From Halovenus carboxidivorans (GTDB lineage: Archaea > Halobacteriota > Halobacteria > Halobacteriales > Haloarculaceae): a stretch of 64,000 bases of DNA. Position 1 is the first letter of the stretch; each line of letters begins with the position of its first letter. The translations under genes were made by a program, and so were the position numbers. The DNA lies in NCBI RefSeq assembly GCF_009831575.1, contig NZ_WUUT01000006.1:1-64000 (forward strand), in the 5' to 3' direction. Below the pieces are notes generated by a model. That model saw nothing but the letters and a program-made list of their open reading frames with translations, made no database searches and was not told where the DNA came from. Shown piece after piece: positions 40,516 through 49,340 of the stretch.

Positions 40516-41793
40516 TCAGCCGCGCCCGACGAGTCTGTATGCGCCGCCGTCTCTCTCCCCGTCCTCCGGATCGGGCGCTCGCTCGGCGTAGTAGATCGCT
40601 CCGTCGTGGACTCGCGGCGTGCTCGTCACGACGCCGTCGCTGTCGACGTGCCAGACCTCCTCGGCTGTCTCGATCTCGACGGCGTACAGCCTGCGGTCCT
40701 TCGAACCGAAGACGATCCGGTCCGAACAGACGGTCGGGCAACCAGTCAGGGCCGCACCGGTCTCGAACTGCCACCGCATCTCGCCGGTGCCGCCGTCGAG
40801 CGCGTAGAGGTTCCCGTCGTGACTGCCCGCGTAGATCTCGTCCCGCCTCGGATCGACTCCCGGTCCGACCATCGAGAGCCCCCCGGTCTCGAACGACCAG
40901 TCCATGGTGCCGGTTTCGAGGTCGACCCGGTAGATGTGCTGGTCCCACGATCCGAAGAAGGCCGCCCCGTCGTAGACCGTGATCGGCTCCTTTATCTCGC
41001 CGTCCGTCCCGTTCTGCGGGTCGGTCTCGAACGTCCACTTGAACTCGAGGGAGGGATACTCCCAGGCGTACAGCAGTCCGTCGTTCGAGCCGAGCACCAT
41101 CGTTCCGGTGTCGCGGTCGATTGCCGGCGTCGAGTGGGGGTGATCCGTCGGTCGGTGTTCTGGGTCCTCCCAGACGACTTCCCCCGAGGCCGGGTCGACG
41201 GCGAACGTGCTCCCCTCGGGGTCGGCGTACTCGACTGCGACGTAGAGCAGGTCGCCGTCGTACGTCGGACTGCCGCCGATCGAGTCCCCGAGTTCGGTCT
41301 CCCACAGGCGCTCGCCGGTGGCGGCGTCGAAGGCGTAAAAAATCCCGTCGTAGGCACCGATGTAGACGGCTCCGTCGGCGACGACCGGCGTCCCGTGGAT
41401 GCCGTTGCCCTCCATGTCGGTCTCCTGTTGCCAGCGGATCTCACCGTCCGGAGTGAGAGCGGTCAGATAGCCGGTGTCGCCGGGAAAGACGACGCCCCCC
41501 TCGGGCAGCGGTACCGCGCTGGCTTTCGCCGCGCTGTGGTCGTCGGTGTTGTGTTCGGGGATCCGCCAGTCGACCTCGACGGCGTCGGGAACCGTCTGCT
41601 CGGGGTAGTACCCCCAGTTCTCCAGCGAGTGCCGAAACTGGTTGGCTCCCTCGACGACGGTCTGTTCCTCGGGGTTCGCGACCCGCTCCGCGGGTTCGGG
41701 CAGCGCGCCCGGCGCCTGACAGCCGGCGACGGCGGCGGTGGCGGCGGCCGTCCCGGTCGCCAGCAGCGCCCGGCGTGATACGCTCCGTGTCAT
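40516..41793 (-). CDS. PQQ-like beta-propeller lipoprotein
   Basis: A 425-aa secreted protein. It starts with a twin-arginine signal (SRRALLATG) and lipobox AVAGC (Cys25). About seven propeller blades follow, each with a G-x-x-Y-A/F-x-D/A-x-x-G-x-x-x-W pattern, for example AFDAATGERLWETELGDSI, and AVDPASGEVVWEDPEH, and ALDGGTGEMRWQFETG. No quinone-binding dehydrogenase signature is seen, so it probably acts as a binding or assembly scaffold (BamB-like fold). ATG 41793 was chosen for the Tat start. Confidence 0.88.
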   Translation of the reverse strand: MTRSVSRRALLATGTAAATAAVAGCQAPGALPEPAERVANPEEQTVVEGANQFRHSLENWGYYPEQTVPDAVEVDWRIPEHNTDDHSAAKASAVPLPEGGVVFPGDTGYLTALTPDGEIRWQQETDMEGNGIHGTPVVADGAVYIGAYDGIFYAFDAATGERLWETELGDSIGGSPTYDGDLLYVAVEYADPEGSTFAVDPASGEVVWEDPEHRPTDHPHSTPAIDRDTGTMVLGSNDGLLYAWEYPSLEFKWTFETDPQNGTDGEIKEPITVYDGAAFFGSWDQHIYRVDLETGTMDWSFETGGLSMVGPGVDPRRDEIYAGSHDGNLYALDGGTGEMRWQFETGAALTGCPTVCSDRIVFGSKDRRLYAVEIETAEEVWHVDSDGVVTSTPRVHDGAIYYAERAPDPEDGERDGGAYRLVGRG

Positions 41794-41953
41794 CTGAGTA
41801 CTGAGTCTGCCGACTATCGCTCTCGAACCGCCTAATACTTTCTGGACGACCGACCGACACGTTTTGGGGGGCGGCGCGGCGATTCGGACACGCCTCCGGC
41901 CAACGACAGAAAACATATACGGTTGCTTCTCGACTCACCAACAGATTCCGGAT

Positions 41954-43513
41954 ATGTTTCCCTCCGACAGATCACGGCTGTTCGCGCGACTCTCCGAGGC
42001 TGTCGGACGGCGGTGTGCCATCGACCTCCGCGGACTCGCCGTCTTCCGGATGGCTGTCGGGTTCGTCGTCGTCGCTGATCTTCTCGCGCGGTCGCGGGAT
42101 CTGGTCGCCTTCTACACCGACTCGGGCGTGTTGCTCCGGCGTGCCCTCGCCTCGGACTACTCGGGCATCTACTCGATTCACACGCTCTCGGGGGACGCGT
42201 GGTTTCAGGCGCTGTTGTTCGTCGTTGCCGGTATGTTCGCGCTCATGCTGATCGTCGGCTATCGAACCCGGACGGCGACGGTGGTCTCCTGGCTGTTGTT
42301 GCTCTCGCTTCGGGCGCGCAATCCGATGATCTTCAACTCCGGGGACGACCTCCTTGGACTGCTGCTGTTCTGGGGGATATTCCTCCCCCTCGGTGAACGC
42401 TGGTCCGTCGACGCCCGCCGGATCGACCGTGATCGGTCGACCGTCGTCTCGCTGGCGTCGCTCGGTATCCTGGTCCAGGTTCTGTTGGTCTACGTGACGA
42501 ACGCGGTGCACAAGAGTCGTAGCGAGGAGTGGATGAGCGGCGAGGCGCTGGCGATGGTCTACCAGGCCGATCAGTACACCGTCCGCCTCGGCGATTTCTT
42601 CGCGTCGTATCCCGCGTTACTCGAGTGGCTGACCGCGGCGTGGCTCTGGCTGCTGGTGCTCTCGCCGCTTCTGTTGTTGCTGACCGGCGCGCGCCGGGCG
42701 ATGCTGACGACGATGTTCGTCGGCGTCCACCTCGGCATCGCGCTCACGATGAACATCGCGACGTTTCCGCTCGTCTCGATTGCCGCGATGCTCGTCTATT
42801 ATCCGCCCTCCGTCTGGGAGTGGCTGACCCGCCTGCTCACACGAACGGGCGTCCTCGACCGCACCCGGAGCCTCCGCGACCGTCTCCCGACGCTCGGGTC
42901 GGCGGTCACGCTCCCGACGGACGCGACTGCCCGTCTCGACGGGGTCGGGGCCGCACTCGACCGCGGACGGGCCGCCGTCTCGCTCGTCGTCCCCTATCTG
43001 TTTCTCGTGCTCGTGCTCACGTCGGCGGCCGCAGACGTGGGCTACGCCTCCGTCCCGGAACCGGGCGAGGAAGTCCTGGAGGTGACCGAGACGGATCAGG
43101 ACTGGGCGATGTTCGCCCCGGACCCGGTACGGACTACCCGCTGGTACGCCGCGCCGGGCCGACTCGAAGACGGTCGGATGGTCGATACTCTCCACGAGTC
43201 GGACGTGATCTTCGATCCCGGAGCGGGGACGAACGACTCCTTCCGCCGACCGGACGATGTCGAGGGAACCTACCCCTCCGCACGGTTTCACAAGTATCTG
43301 GTGAACGTCCAGTTCGCCGACAACGACAACCACCGGTCGTACCTGGCGAACTACCTCTGCGACCGGTGGAACCGCCGCCACGACACGACCGTCGAGACGG
43401 TTTCGATCTGGGCGCTGTCCGAACGGACCGACCCGTACAACGGTACCGTCATCTCCGAGCGAAAGAGCCGACTCATCGAGTACGACTGCTCCGGACCGCT
43501 CGTCCAGGAGTGA
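41954..43513 (+). CDS. HTTM (vitamin K-dependent gamma-carboxylase-like) membrane protein
   Basis: A 519-aa protein with about eight helices. The HTTM domain starts with IDLRGLAVFRMAVGFVVVADLLAR and has DSGVL, LRARNPMIFNSGDDLLGLLLFWGIFLPLG and VYVTNAVHKSRSEEW, all typical. After the membrane part a C-terminal extracellular domain (about 370-519) has DQDWAMFAPDPVRTTRWYA, seen in haloarchaeal HTTM proteins. Epoxidase-type activity is not demonstrated for these. ATG 41954; a CATATACG TATA candidate lies near 41914-41921. Confidence 0.85.
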   Translation: MFPSDRSRLFARLSEAVGRRCAIDLRGLAVFRMAVGFVVVADLLARSRDLVAFYTDSGVLLRRALASDYSGIYSIHTLSGDAWFQALLFVVAGMFALMLIVGYRTRTATVVSWLLLLSLRARNPMIFNSGDDLLGLLLFWGIFLPLGERWSVDARRIDRDRSTVVSLASLGILVQVLLVYVTNAVHKSRSEEWMSGEALAMVYQADQYTVRLGDFFASYPALLEWLTAAWLWLLVLSPLLLLLTGARRAMLTTMFVGVHLGIALTMNIATFPLVSIAAMLVYYPPSVWEWLTRLLTRTGVLDRTRSLRDRLPTLGSAVTLPTDATARLDGVGAALDRGRAAVSLVVPYLFLVLVLTSAAADVGYASVPEPGEEVLEVTETDQDWAMFAPDPVRTTRWYAAPGRLEDGRMVDTLHESDVIFDPGAGTNDSFRRPDDVEGTYPSARFHKYLVNVQFADNDNHRSYLANYLCDRWNRRHDTTVETVSIWALSERTDPYNGTVISERKSRLIEYDCSGPLVQE

Positions 43514-43561
43514 CTCTCGACGGACCGTCCCCGGCGCTTTCATTATATTTCCTTCAATACC

Positions 43562-43569
43562 TTGATTAA
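43562..43569 (+). promoter_or_regulatory. TATA-like element before the 45-aa ORF and gdh
   Basis: TTGATTAA lies 30-37 bp before the ATG at 43599. A second AT-rich block, ATTATATT, lies at 43542-43549. Either would put transcription start at or before the small ORF, making it part of the gdh mRNA. Confidence 0.45.
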
Positions 43570-43598
43570 CCGGCCGGCTGTATCGCTACGTCCAACCA

Positions 43599-43736
43599 AT
43601 GAGTGATCCCACCTGTGCCGCTGAGACACCGACGCCGCTTCCCGACGGGTCGACCCGGTGTCGCGCGACCGACGCCGGAATCACTTCCGTGCAAACCGCC
43701 ACTGGCGACGTTCGCCGGAGGACTCATGAGTTCTGA
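43599..43736 (+). CDS. 45-aa small ORF coupled to glutamate dehydrogenase
   Basis: The ORF begins [20 protein letters not shown] and ends VRRRTHEF. It holds two Cys (6 and 21) and no recognised domain. It sits behind a TATA-like element at leaderless distance and overlaps the gdh start by 11 nt (stop TGA at 43734-43736, gdh ATG at 43726). The gdh ribosome-binding GGAGG lies inside it. This geometry suggests a leader peptide or a small protein translated first. Whether the peptide itself is functional is unknown. Confidence 0.45.
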   Translation: MSDPTCAAETPTPLPDGSTRCRATDAGITSVQTATGDVRRRTHEF

Positions 43737-45021
43737 TACGCACTCCGGGGGGAGCGAGGGCTCGGGCTCGTCGGCCGAGGCGGAGTCGGCCGTCGAGACA
43801 GCCCGCCGCCAACTCGCTCACGCCGCCGACCAGCTCGATATCGACCCGAACGTCGTCGAGCGGCTCAGACACCCCAAAAAGGTTCAGGAGGTCACGGTTC
43901 CGGTCGAACGCGACGACGGCACCGTCGAGGTGTTCACCGGCTATCGGGCACAGCACGACAGCGTCCGCGGTCCGCACAAGGGCGGGCTCCGGTTCCACCC
44001 CGAGGTGACCCGCGACGAGTGTGTCGGGCTCGGGATGTGGATGACCTGGAAGTGCGCCGTGATGGATCTGCCATTCGGCGGCGCGAAAGGCGGTATCGCG
44101 GTCGATCCGAAATCTCTCAGCACAGACGAGAAGGAGCGGCTCACCCGCCGTCTCGCCGAGGAGATCCGCGACATTATCGGCCCGACGCAGGACATCCCGG
44201 CCCCCGATATGGGGACGGACCCACAGACGATGGCGTGGTTGATGGACGCCTACTCGATGCAGGAGGGCGAGACGATCCCGGGGGTCGTCACCGGGAAGCC
44301 GCCGGTCATCGGCGGCAGCAAGGGCCGCGAGGAGGCCCCGGGCCGCAGCGTCGCCATCGTCACCCGCGAACTGCTGGAGTACTACGACCGCGACATCGAG
44401 GAGACGACCGTCGCGATCCAGGGGTTCGGCAGCGTCGCCGCCAACGCCGCCCGCCTGCTGGACGACTGGGGCGGAACCGTCGTCGCCGTCAGCGACGTTA
44501 CCGGCGGCGTCTACGATCCGGACGGGCTCGACCCACACGCGATTCCCTCCCACGACGAAGAGCCGGAAGCGGTAACCCGCCAAGGGGTCGGCGAGCGAGT
44601 CAGCAACGACGAACTGCTCGAACTCGACGTGGACGTGTTGATCCCCGCCGCCGTCGGCAACGTCCTCACCGCCGACAACGCCGACGACATCGCGGCGTCG
44701 TTCGTCGTCGAAGGGGCGAACGGGCCGACGACCAGCAAGGCCGACGAGATATTCGCACAGCGGGAGATTCCGGTTATCCCGGACATCCTGGCTAACGCCG
44801 GCGGTGTCACCGTCTCGTACTTCGAGTGGCTGCAGGACATCAACCGCCGGGCGTGGTCGCTCGAACGCGTCAACGACGAACTCGAAACGGAGATGGTCGA
44901 CGCCTGGACGGACGTTCGCTCGGAGTACGAACGCCGGGACGTGACCTGGCGGGACGCGGCCTACGTCGTCGCGCTCTCGCGGATTGCCGACGCTCACGAG
45001 GCCCGCGGACTCTGGCCCTGA
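43726..45021 (+). CDS. gdhB: Glu/Leu/Phe/Val-type dehydrogenase (glutamate dehydrogenase)
   Basis: A 431-aa enzyme that interconverts glutamate and 2-oxoglutarate plus ammonia. The substrate lysines are in [11 protein letters not shown] and [18 protein letters not shown] (the GDH signature). [17 protein letters not shown] follows, and the nucleotide fold is [17 protein letters not shown]. The N-terminus has an acidic Ser/Gly tail common in haloarchaeal GDHs. ATG 43726 is supported by GGAGG 5 nt upstream; an in-frame start at 43603 would add 41 basic residues and is rejected. Cofactor preference is not certain. Confidence 0.93.
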   Translation: MSSDTHSGGSEGSGSSAEAESAVETARRQLAHAADQLDIDPNVVERLRHPKKVQEVTVPVERDDGTVEVFTGYRAQHDSVRGPHKGGLRFHPEVTRDECVGLGMWMTWKCAVMDLPFGGAKGGIAVDPKSLSTDEKERLTRRLAEEIRDIIGPTQDIPAPDMGTDPQTMAWLMDAYSMQEGETIPGVVTGKPPVIGGSKGREEAPGRSVAIVTRELLEYYDRDIEETTVAIQGFGSVAANAARLLDDWGGTVVAVSDVTGGVYDPDGLDPHAIPSHDEEPEAVTRQGVGERVSNDELLELDVDVLIPAAVGNVLTADNADDIAASFVVEGANGPTTSKADEIFAQREIPVIPDILANAGGVTVSYFEWLQDINRRAWSLERVNDELETEMVDAWTDVRSEYERRDVTWRDAAYVVALSRIADAHEARGLWP

Positions 45022-45081
45022 CTCCGGTCACGACGCTCCGGCGCACCGACTGCAAAAAAGCCCGATCCCCGACCCGCTCGT

Positions 45082-45750
45082 CTACGCAGGCTCGGGCTGG
45101 AAGATGTCGGGTTCGGGACTGCCCCCGACGTTGATGATGCCGAGTAGCCCTTTTCTGGCGACGCGGGTCAGCGCGTGGTCGACCAGTTTGATCGGACCGG
45201 GCACCGGCGTGTCGATCTCCGCGATGGCGACACTCCCCGGCACCACGGGCGCGGTCTCAATGTAGTGGTCGGGGTCGGACGCAACTGCGCCGTCGCGGTA
45301 GAACGTCTCCCAGACGTTGCCGATGGCGTGCCAGGAGCTGGTGAGGTTGGGCCCGCCGTTGGCGTGGAAGATCCGCACTCCCCGTTCCTCAGTAATCGGT
45401 CGGAAGAATCCCTCCTCCCAGATGTGGATATAACTGTATTCACTCTCTAAAAACGGATTTGTGGGTCCGTCGTATGTGATCCCTCCGTTGGCGTGGATAG
45501 CTCGCTCGAGAATACAGGCTCGGCTCCAGTCATCGTCGCCAAAACACCCCACATCGGAATCGAGAGGGATCGGATGGGCTGCGTGCGAGTAGGTTCCGTT
45601 TTCCGAGAACGAAACCTCGGTGGCCTCGTATCGATACCTGTCCGGATCTCCGATATCGAGCGTGCCAACGACGGCCGGGTTGAGGAGCAAGAGAAACCCG
45701 ACGACGATTGCGACCTCACCGCGAAACTGGCTGACGAGGGACCAATCCAT
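45082..45750 (-). CDS. Membrane-anchored extracellular protein, hypothetical
   Basis: A 222-aa protein with one N-terminal helix (GEVAIVVGFLLLLNPAVVG) followed by a soluble extracellular part. It has two Cys (in VGCFGDDDWSRACILER) that could form a disulfide, a Tyr/His/Trp-rich centre (YSYIHIWEEGFFRPITEE), and a C-terminal DHALTRVARKGLLGIINVGG. I recognise it only as a haloarchaeal conserved type of unknown function. It is lower in GC than its neighbours. Confidence 0.65.
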   Translation of the reverse strand: MDWSLVSQFRGEVAIVVGFLLLLNPAVVGTLDIGDPDRYRYEATEVSFSENGTYSHAAHPIPLDSDVGCFGDDDWSRACILERAIHANGGITYDGPTNPFLESEYSYIHIWEEGFFRPITEERGVRIFHANGGPNLTSSWHAIGNVWETFYRDGAVASDPDHYIETAPVVPGSVAIAEIDTPVPGPIKLVDHALTRVARKGLLGIINVGGSPEPDIFQPEPA

Positions 45751-46175
45751 GTTTGATCCTCTCTTCTTAAGGAAATAAAAACAGTTTCGCTGGAAAATGT
45801 CTTGTGCCCATCACGAATGGCACTCCGAACGCTTTCCGGAACCTGTGCGGACGCTATGGCTCGGTATGCGGGGTACTGGGCAGTTGCGAGCCAGCACCCG
45901 CGCGAGCCAAGAGAGACGCGAGCGAAGCGAGCGTCTCAACAGGCGAACGGCGGAGCCGTGAGCCAAGCGAGCGCGGTTCACAGGAAGACGCTCCGCGTCT
46001 TCCAAGCCCTCAGTCGTTCGCGGTGCTCGCTCCTGAGGACACCGGAACTGAGCGAAGCGAAGTTCCGGGACTTTTTCATCGACGTTTTTCAAGGAGTGGT
46101 TCGCCGAAGGCGAACCCGACGCAGAAAAAGGTCGTGTCGAAGGAGTCAAATAGATCCGGAAAGCTAGTGACGGAT
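45751..46175. other. 425-bp hairpin-rich spacer before secE
   Basis: No gene was seen. The first part (45751-45790) is AT-rich and holds the promoter of the minus-strand hypothetical gene. From 45913 to 46116 there are five short perfect hairpins in a row (listed separately). In-frame extension of SecE through this region is Arg/Ser-rich and rejected. In several euryarchaea ftsZ lies here, next to secE; it is not present. Confidence 0.6.
45913..46116. repeat. Array of five short hairpins
   Basis: GAGACGC/GCGTCTC (45913-45937), ACGGC/GCCGT (45947-45959), GGAAGACGC/GCGTCTTCC with a 3-nt loop (45983-46003), CCGGAACT/AGTTCCGG (46042-46068) and GGTTCGCC/GGCGAACC with a 3-nt loop (46098-46116). 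Two loops share the word GAGCGAAGCGA. On the minus strand the last hairpin reads C(TTCG)G, the extra-stable UUCG tetraloop. The arms differ, so this is not a CRISPR array. Confidence 0.7.
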
Positions 46176-46349
46176 ATGAACACGCCGACAGATCTGAGTT
46201 CGTACACGCGAGTGCTGAAACTCGCAAGTACGCCCTCCCGCGAGGAGTTCTGGCAGGTCGCGAAGATCGCCGGCGCGGGGATCGCGCTGGTCGGTCTCAT
46301 CGGGTTCCTGATCTTCGTCTTCATGAGTTTCGTCCCGGGTGGTCCGTGA
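46176..46349 (+). CDS. secE: Protein translocase SecE/Sec61-gamma subunit
   Basis: A 57-aa protein: an amphipathic cytoplasmic helix (YTRVLKLASTPSREEFWQVAK) followed by one membrane helix (ALVGLIGFLIFVFMSFVPG). It clamps SecY in the archaeal Sec translocon. The size is normal for archaeal SecE. Its stop overlaps the spt5 start (TGATG), so the two are translated together, as in most archaea. Confidence 0.95.
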   Translation: MNTPTDLSSYTRVLKLASTPSREEFWQVAKIAGAGIALVGLIGFLIFVFMSFVPGGP

Positions 46350-46786
46350 TGGGCATCTACGCCGTCAAGACGACCGCCAGCCAGGAGCAGACCGTCGCCG
46401 ACATGATCATCAACCGCGAGGAGCCGTCGATCCACGCCGCCCTGGCGCCGGACTCGGTCACCTCCTACGTGATGGTCGAGGCCGACGACAACTCCGTGTT
46501 CGACCGGATTCTCGACGAGATTCCCCACGCTAACGGGGTCGTCCAGGGCCAGACCTCGATGGCGGAGGTCGAACACTTCCTCTCGCCGACGCCGGACGTC
46601 GAGGGGATCGCCGAGGGCGACATCGTCGAACTCATCGCCGGCCCGTTCAAAGGCGAGAAGGCGCAGGTCCAGCGCATCGACGAGGGCAAAGACCAGGTGA
46701 CCGTCGAGCTGTACGAGGCGACGGTCCCGATCCCCGTGACGGTCCGCGGCGACCAAATCCGCGTGCTCGACTCCGAAGAGCGGTAA
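46349..46786 (+). CDS. spt5: Transcription elongation factor Spt5
   Basis: A 145-aa NusG/Spt5 homologue that clamps RNA polymerase onto DNA with Spt4. The NGN domain (residues 1-85, MGIYAVKTTASQEQTVADMI ... VEHFLSPTP) is followed by one KOW domain (EGDIVELIAGPFKGEKAQVQRIDE), the archaeal layout. ATG 46349 was preferred over the GTG one codon earlier. Coupled to secE by a 1-nt overlap. Confidence 0.96.
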   Translation: MGIYAVKTTASQEQTVADMIINREEPSIHAALAPDSVTSYVMVEADDNSVFDRILDEIPHANGVVQGQTSMAEVEHFLSPTPDVEGIAEGDIVELIAGPFKGEKAQVQRIDEGKDQVTVELYEATVPIPVTVRGDQIRVLDSEER

Positions 46787-46988
46787 TTCAGCGCCGGACA
46801 GCACTCCGACCGAGCGGTCTTTTCATGGTACCCAGCGCACCCGAACGGAAGCGATGACAGCGTGACTGTACGAGGTGGGGGCTCCCGATTTTGACGATCC
46901 GTATCTCGAACAGCGACAGTCTGGAACCAGCGTTTCGGGGATTGCCGTCGACCTCTCTACACGCGTTTTGACCCCCTCACACGAGAGT

Positions 46989-47003
46989 ACCTAACTCGTT
47001 AGT
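46989..47003 (+). promoter_or_regulatory. Bat/bop UAS-like element
   Basis: ACCTAACTCGTTAGT closely matches the recalled Bat-type consensus ACCcnactagTTnGG, differing at the central and last positions. It lies 71-85 bp before the coiled-coil gene at 47074, with a TATA candidate GGTATAGC near 47035-47042 in between. Confidence 0.45.
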
Positions 47004-47073
47004 ATTGCTGGTGCAGAAAACTCCTAACAGGGTAGGTATAGCCGATAGCTTAGTGGGGTGCATTGTATCGTGT

Positions 47074-47352
47074 ATGACCGAAACACACCACGCAGATCAC
47101 GAAAGCGACGACAGCTACACAGCGTTCGAGCAGGCGGTCACGCGTCTGCAGGAGTCGATGCACGGTCTGAGCGACGACATGACGGGACTCGAACGAGCGA
47201 CGAAGAAACTCGAATCCTCGACGCGGGATCTCAGCGAGAAACAGCGGAATATCTCGGAGCAGATGGCCCGAACCGCCGACGAGATCCGTAGCGCAAACCG
47301 GTCGAGTGCCCGAATCAACACGTCACCGACAGCCGCTCCGGCGGACGACTAA
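47074..47352 (+). CDS. Small coiled-coil protein, hypothetical
   Basis: A 92-aa acidic protein that is almost entirely one coiled coil (from SYTAFEQAVTRLQESM to EIRSANRSS), with heptads visible in LERATKKLESSTRDLSEKQRNISEQMA. The composition resembles the helical stalks of chemotaxis transducers, and a transducer gene lies convergently 20 bp away. No family is recognised. ATG 47074 was chosen over an in-frame start 23 codons upstream that overlaps the promoter. Confidence 0.65.
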   Translation: MTETHHADHESDDSYTAFEQAVTRLQESMHGLSDDMTGLERATKKLESSTRDLSEKQRNISEQMARTADEIRSANRSSARINTSPTAAPADD

Positions 47353-47372
47353 TTCGCTGGCGTCGTCTTTAG

Positions 47373-48887
47373 TTACCGTTCCAGGTCGTCGACGCGCCGG
47401 TCGGTACTAAGCCGACGGACGGTGTCGTGGATCTCGTCGGCCCGTTCGGCCTGGTCGCGGCTGATATCCGCGACGTGTGCGACCTCGTCGGAGACGTCCT
47501 CCGCCCGCTCGACGACCTCGTTGAGCATGCTGGCGATTTCTTCGGTGCTCGTCGCCTGTTCGTCGGTCGCCGCCGAGACCTGCTCGATGCCGCGGGCGGT
47601 CTCCTCGACGGCTTCGACGACAGTCGTCAGTTCGTCCGTCGTCGATTCGACCTGTTCGATTCCTTCCTCGACCTGATCGTTCGTCTCCTGGAGGCTCTGG
47701 ATCGTCTCCTCGGTGTCGGCTTTGATCTGATCGACCATCGCTTCGATCTCGGCGGCCTGCTGCTGTGACTCCTCGGCCAGTGACTTCACCTCGTCGGCGA
47801 CGACGGCGAACCCCTCGCCGGCCTCGCCCGCCCGGGCGGCCTCGATGGAGGCGTTCAACGCGAGCATGTTCGTCTGCTCGGCGATGTCGTCGATCACGTC
47901 GACGATCTTGTCGATCTCCTCCGTCCGGTCTCGGAGTTGCTGTACGTCCTCGGCCACGGTGTCGGCCGACGCGGCGACGTCGTTCATGACCGACTCGGTC
48001 GTCTCGGTCGCCTCCTTGATCTGCTCGGTGGCGTCTTCGGCATCCGTCGCCTGCGAGGCGACCTGGTCGCTGGTCGAGGCGATCTCCTCGATCGTGGCCG
48101 ACAGCGAACTCACCTCGTCGCTGACCTCCGCCAACGCCTCGGACTGCTCGGAAGAGAGCGTCGAGATCCGTTCGCTGCTGTCGGCCACCTCGTCGACGGA
48201 GTCGTTGAGACTGCCCGTCTGCTCGGCGACATCGGCGACGATGCCTTTGAGCCGACTCGCCATCTGGTTCAGCGAGTCGACGATCCCGAGCAGTTCGTCG
48301 TCGATGTACTCCGTCTCGGTGACGCTCGCCCTGGCGTCGAGGTTTCCGGACTCGATCTCGTTCATCGTCGACTGTAGCTCTTCGACCATCCCTCGCAGTT
48401 GCTGCTGCTGGAGCGCGTCTTCGGTCCGGTCGTGAATCATCTCGACGACGCCGACGAGTTCACCGTCCTCGTACATCGGGGCGGCGCTGAACTCGATGTG
48501 GCGACTCTCGCCGTTTGCATCCTGCATCACGCTCTGGTCGGCGTACAGCGTGTATTCGACATCGTCGACCCGCGGGACGCCGTACTCCTCGTCCGCCGTC
48601 TCCGGCGCTTCGACGACTTTCTCCGCCAGCGTCATCGACCGTCTCCCGTCGTGATAGAAGGCGGGACCGACGTATCCGGTCTCTCTGTCTTTCCGCATCG
48701 CTTCTTCCATCGAGTCGCCGGTCAGTCTGGCGCACGCGCGGTTCCAGTGAGTCAGTCGCCCCTCCGCATCGACGATAAAAAGCGGCGTGTCGATGTGGTC
48801 GAGAATCGCGTGATAATCCAGCGGCACTTCCGGTCGGTCGGTTCCGTCTGTCCCCCCGTCGACGGTGCTGTCCTGTTCTGTTCCCAT
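47373..48887 (-). CDS. Soluble methyl-accepting chemotaxis transducer (PAS-HAMP-MCP)
   Basis: A 504-aa receptor without membrane helices, so it senses an internal signal. It has a PAS domain (about 23-155, starting [30 protein letters not shown]), a HAMP-like segment ([25 protein letters not shown]), and the long MCP signalling hairpin with the conserved tip [20 protein letters not shown] and EVKSLAEES. Glu/Gln pairs for methylation are abundant. It should couple to CheW/CheA and control flagellar (archaellum) switching. PAS ligands such as FAD or heme are possible but no specific residues are diagnostic. Confidence 0.93.
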   Translation of the reverse strand: MGTEQDSTVDGGTDGTDRPEVPLDYHAILDHIDTPLFIVDAEGRLTHWNRACARLTGDSMEEAMRKDRETGYVGPAFYHDGRRSMTLAEKVVEAPETADEEYGVPRVDDVEYTLYADQSVMQDANGESRHIEFSAAPMYEDGELVGVVEMIHDRTEDALQQQQLRGMVEELQSTMNEIESGNLDARASVTETEYIDDELLGIVDSLNQMASRLKGIVADVAEQTGSLNDSVDEVADSSERISTLSSEQSEALAEVSDEVSSLSATIEEIASTSDQVASQATDAEDATEQIKEATETTESVMNDVAASADTVAEDVQQLRDRTEEIDKIVDVIDDIAEQTNMLALNASIEAARAGEAGEGFAVVADEVKSLAEESQQQAAEIEAMVDQIKADTEETIQSLQETNDQVEEGIEQVESTTDELTTVVEAVEETARGIEQVSAATDEQATSTEEIASMLNEVVERAEDVSDEVAHVADISRDQAERADEIHDTVRRLSTDRRVDDLER

Positions 48888-48982
48888 CGTCCGGACCAAT
48901 CGGACGCGAGAGTATAAACTCCGCGTTATATACCAGTCGTTTATTTACATCTGCGACCGTTTCGCGGTTCTTTTGACCGCTC

Positions 48983-49279
48983 TCAGCGACTTTCGTCGAG
49001 ACGGTTGACGACTTCTCGGATGTCGGCGGCCTCTTCGATTTCCTCTTTGATCTCCTCGCGGCGACGGACTTCCGCGGCGGAGGCCTCGTACGCGCGGACG
49101 TACTCTGCCCGGGAGTGTTCCTCGAATGCGTGTTTGATCGCGAAGTAGCCGTCCGGGACGACGGTTCCGCACACCTTGCACTCGATTCGGTCGTGTTCGG
49201 CGGCCTGGTGGGTCATCAGATCTTCGACGCGGTCGAAGGTCGCGGTGTCCCCGTCGATACCACACATCCAGCGGGTCAT
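48983..49279 (-). CDS. DUF7565-like zinc-finger protein
   Basis: A 98-aa haloarchaeal protein. An N-terminal finger-like segment, MTRWMCGIDGDTATFDRVEDLMTHQAAEHD, lacks a second Cys near the first. The second part, IECKVCGTVVPDGYFAIKHAFEEHSRAEY, has C-x2-C and H-x4-H, a C2H2-type site. A helical tail follows. Probably a zinc-binding interaction module; function unknown. Lies after the transducer in the same strand order but 96 bp away. Confidence 0.75.
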   Translation of the reverse strand: MTRWMCGIDGDTATFDRVEDLMTHQAAEHDRIECKVCGTVVPDGYFAIKHAFEEHSRAEYVRAYEASAAEVRRREEIKEEIEEAADIREVVNRLDESR

Positions 49280-49340
49280 AGAGCCATCTCCTCGGCCGGC
49301 GTACTAAAGCGTTCGCTCCCGAATCTCATTGGTTGAACAC

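Noticed and set aside
43603-43725. 41-residue N-terminal extension of glutamate dehydrogenase
   Set aside because: The extension is basic and unlike GDH, whereas ATG 43726 has GGAGG 5 nt upstream and a normal acidic haloarchaeal N-terminus.
45913-46116. CRISPR array
   Set aside because: The hairpins have different arms and irregular spacing; there are no identical repeats and no cas genes.
45804-46175. 124-residue N-terminal extension of SecE
   Set aside because: It translates the hairpin array into Arg/Ser-rich sequence; SecE is normally about 57 aa and starts at 46176.
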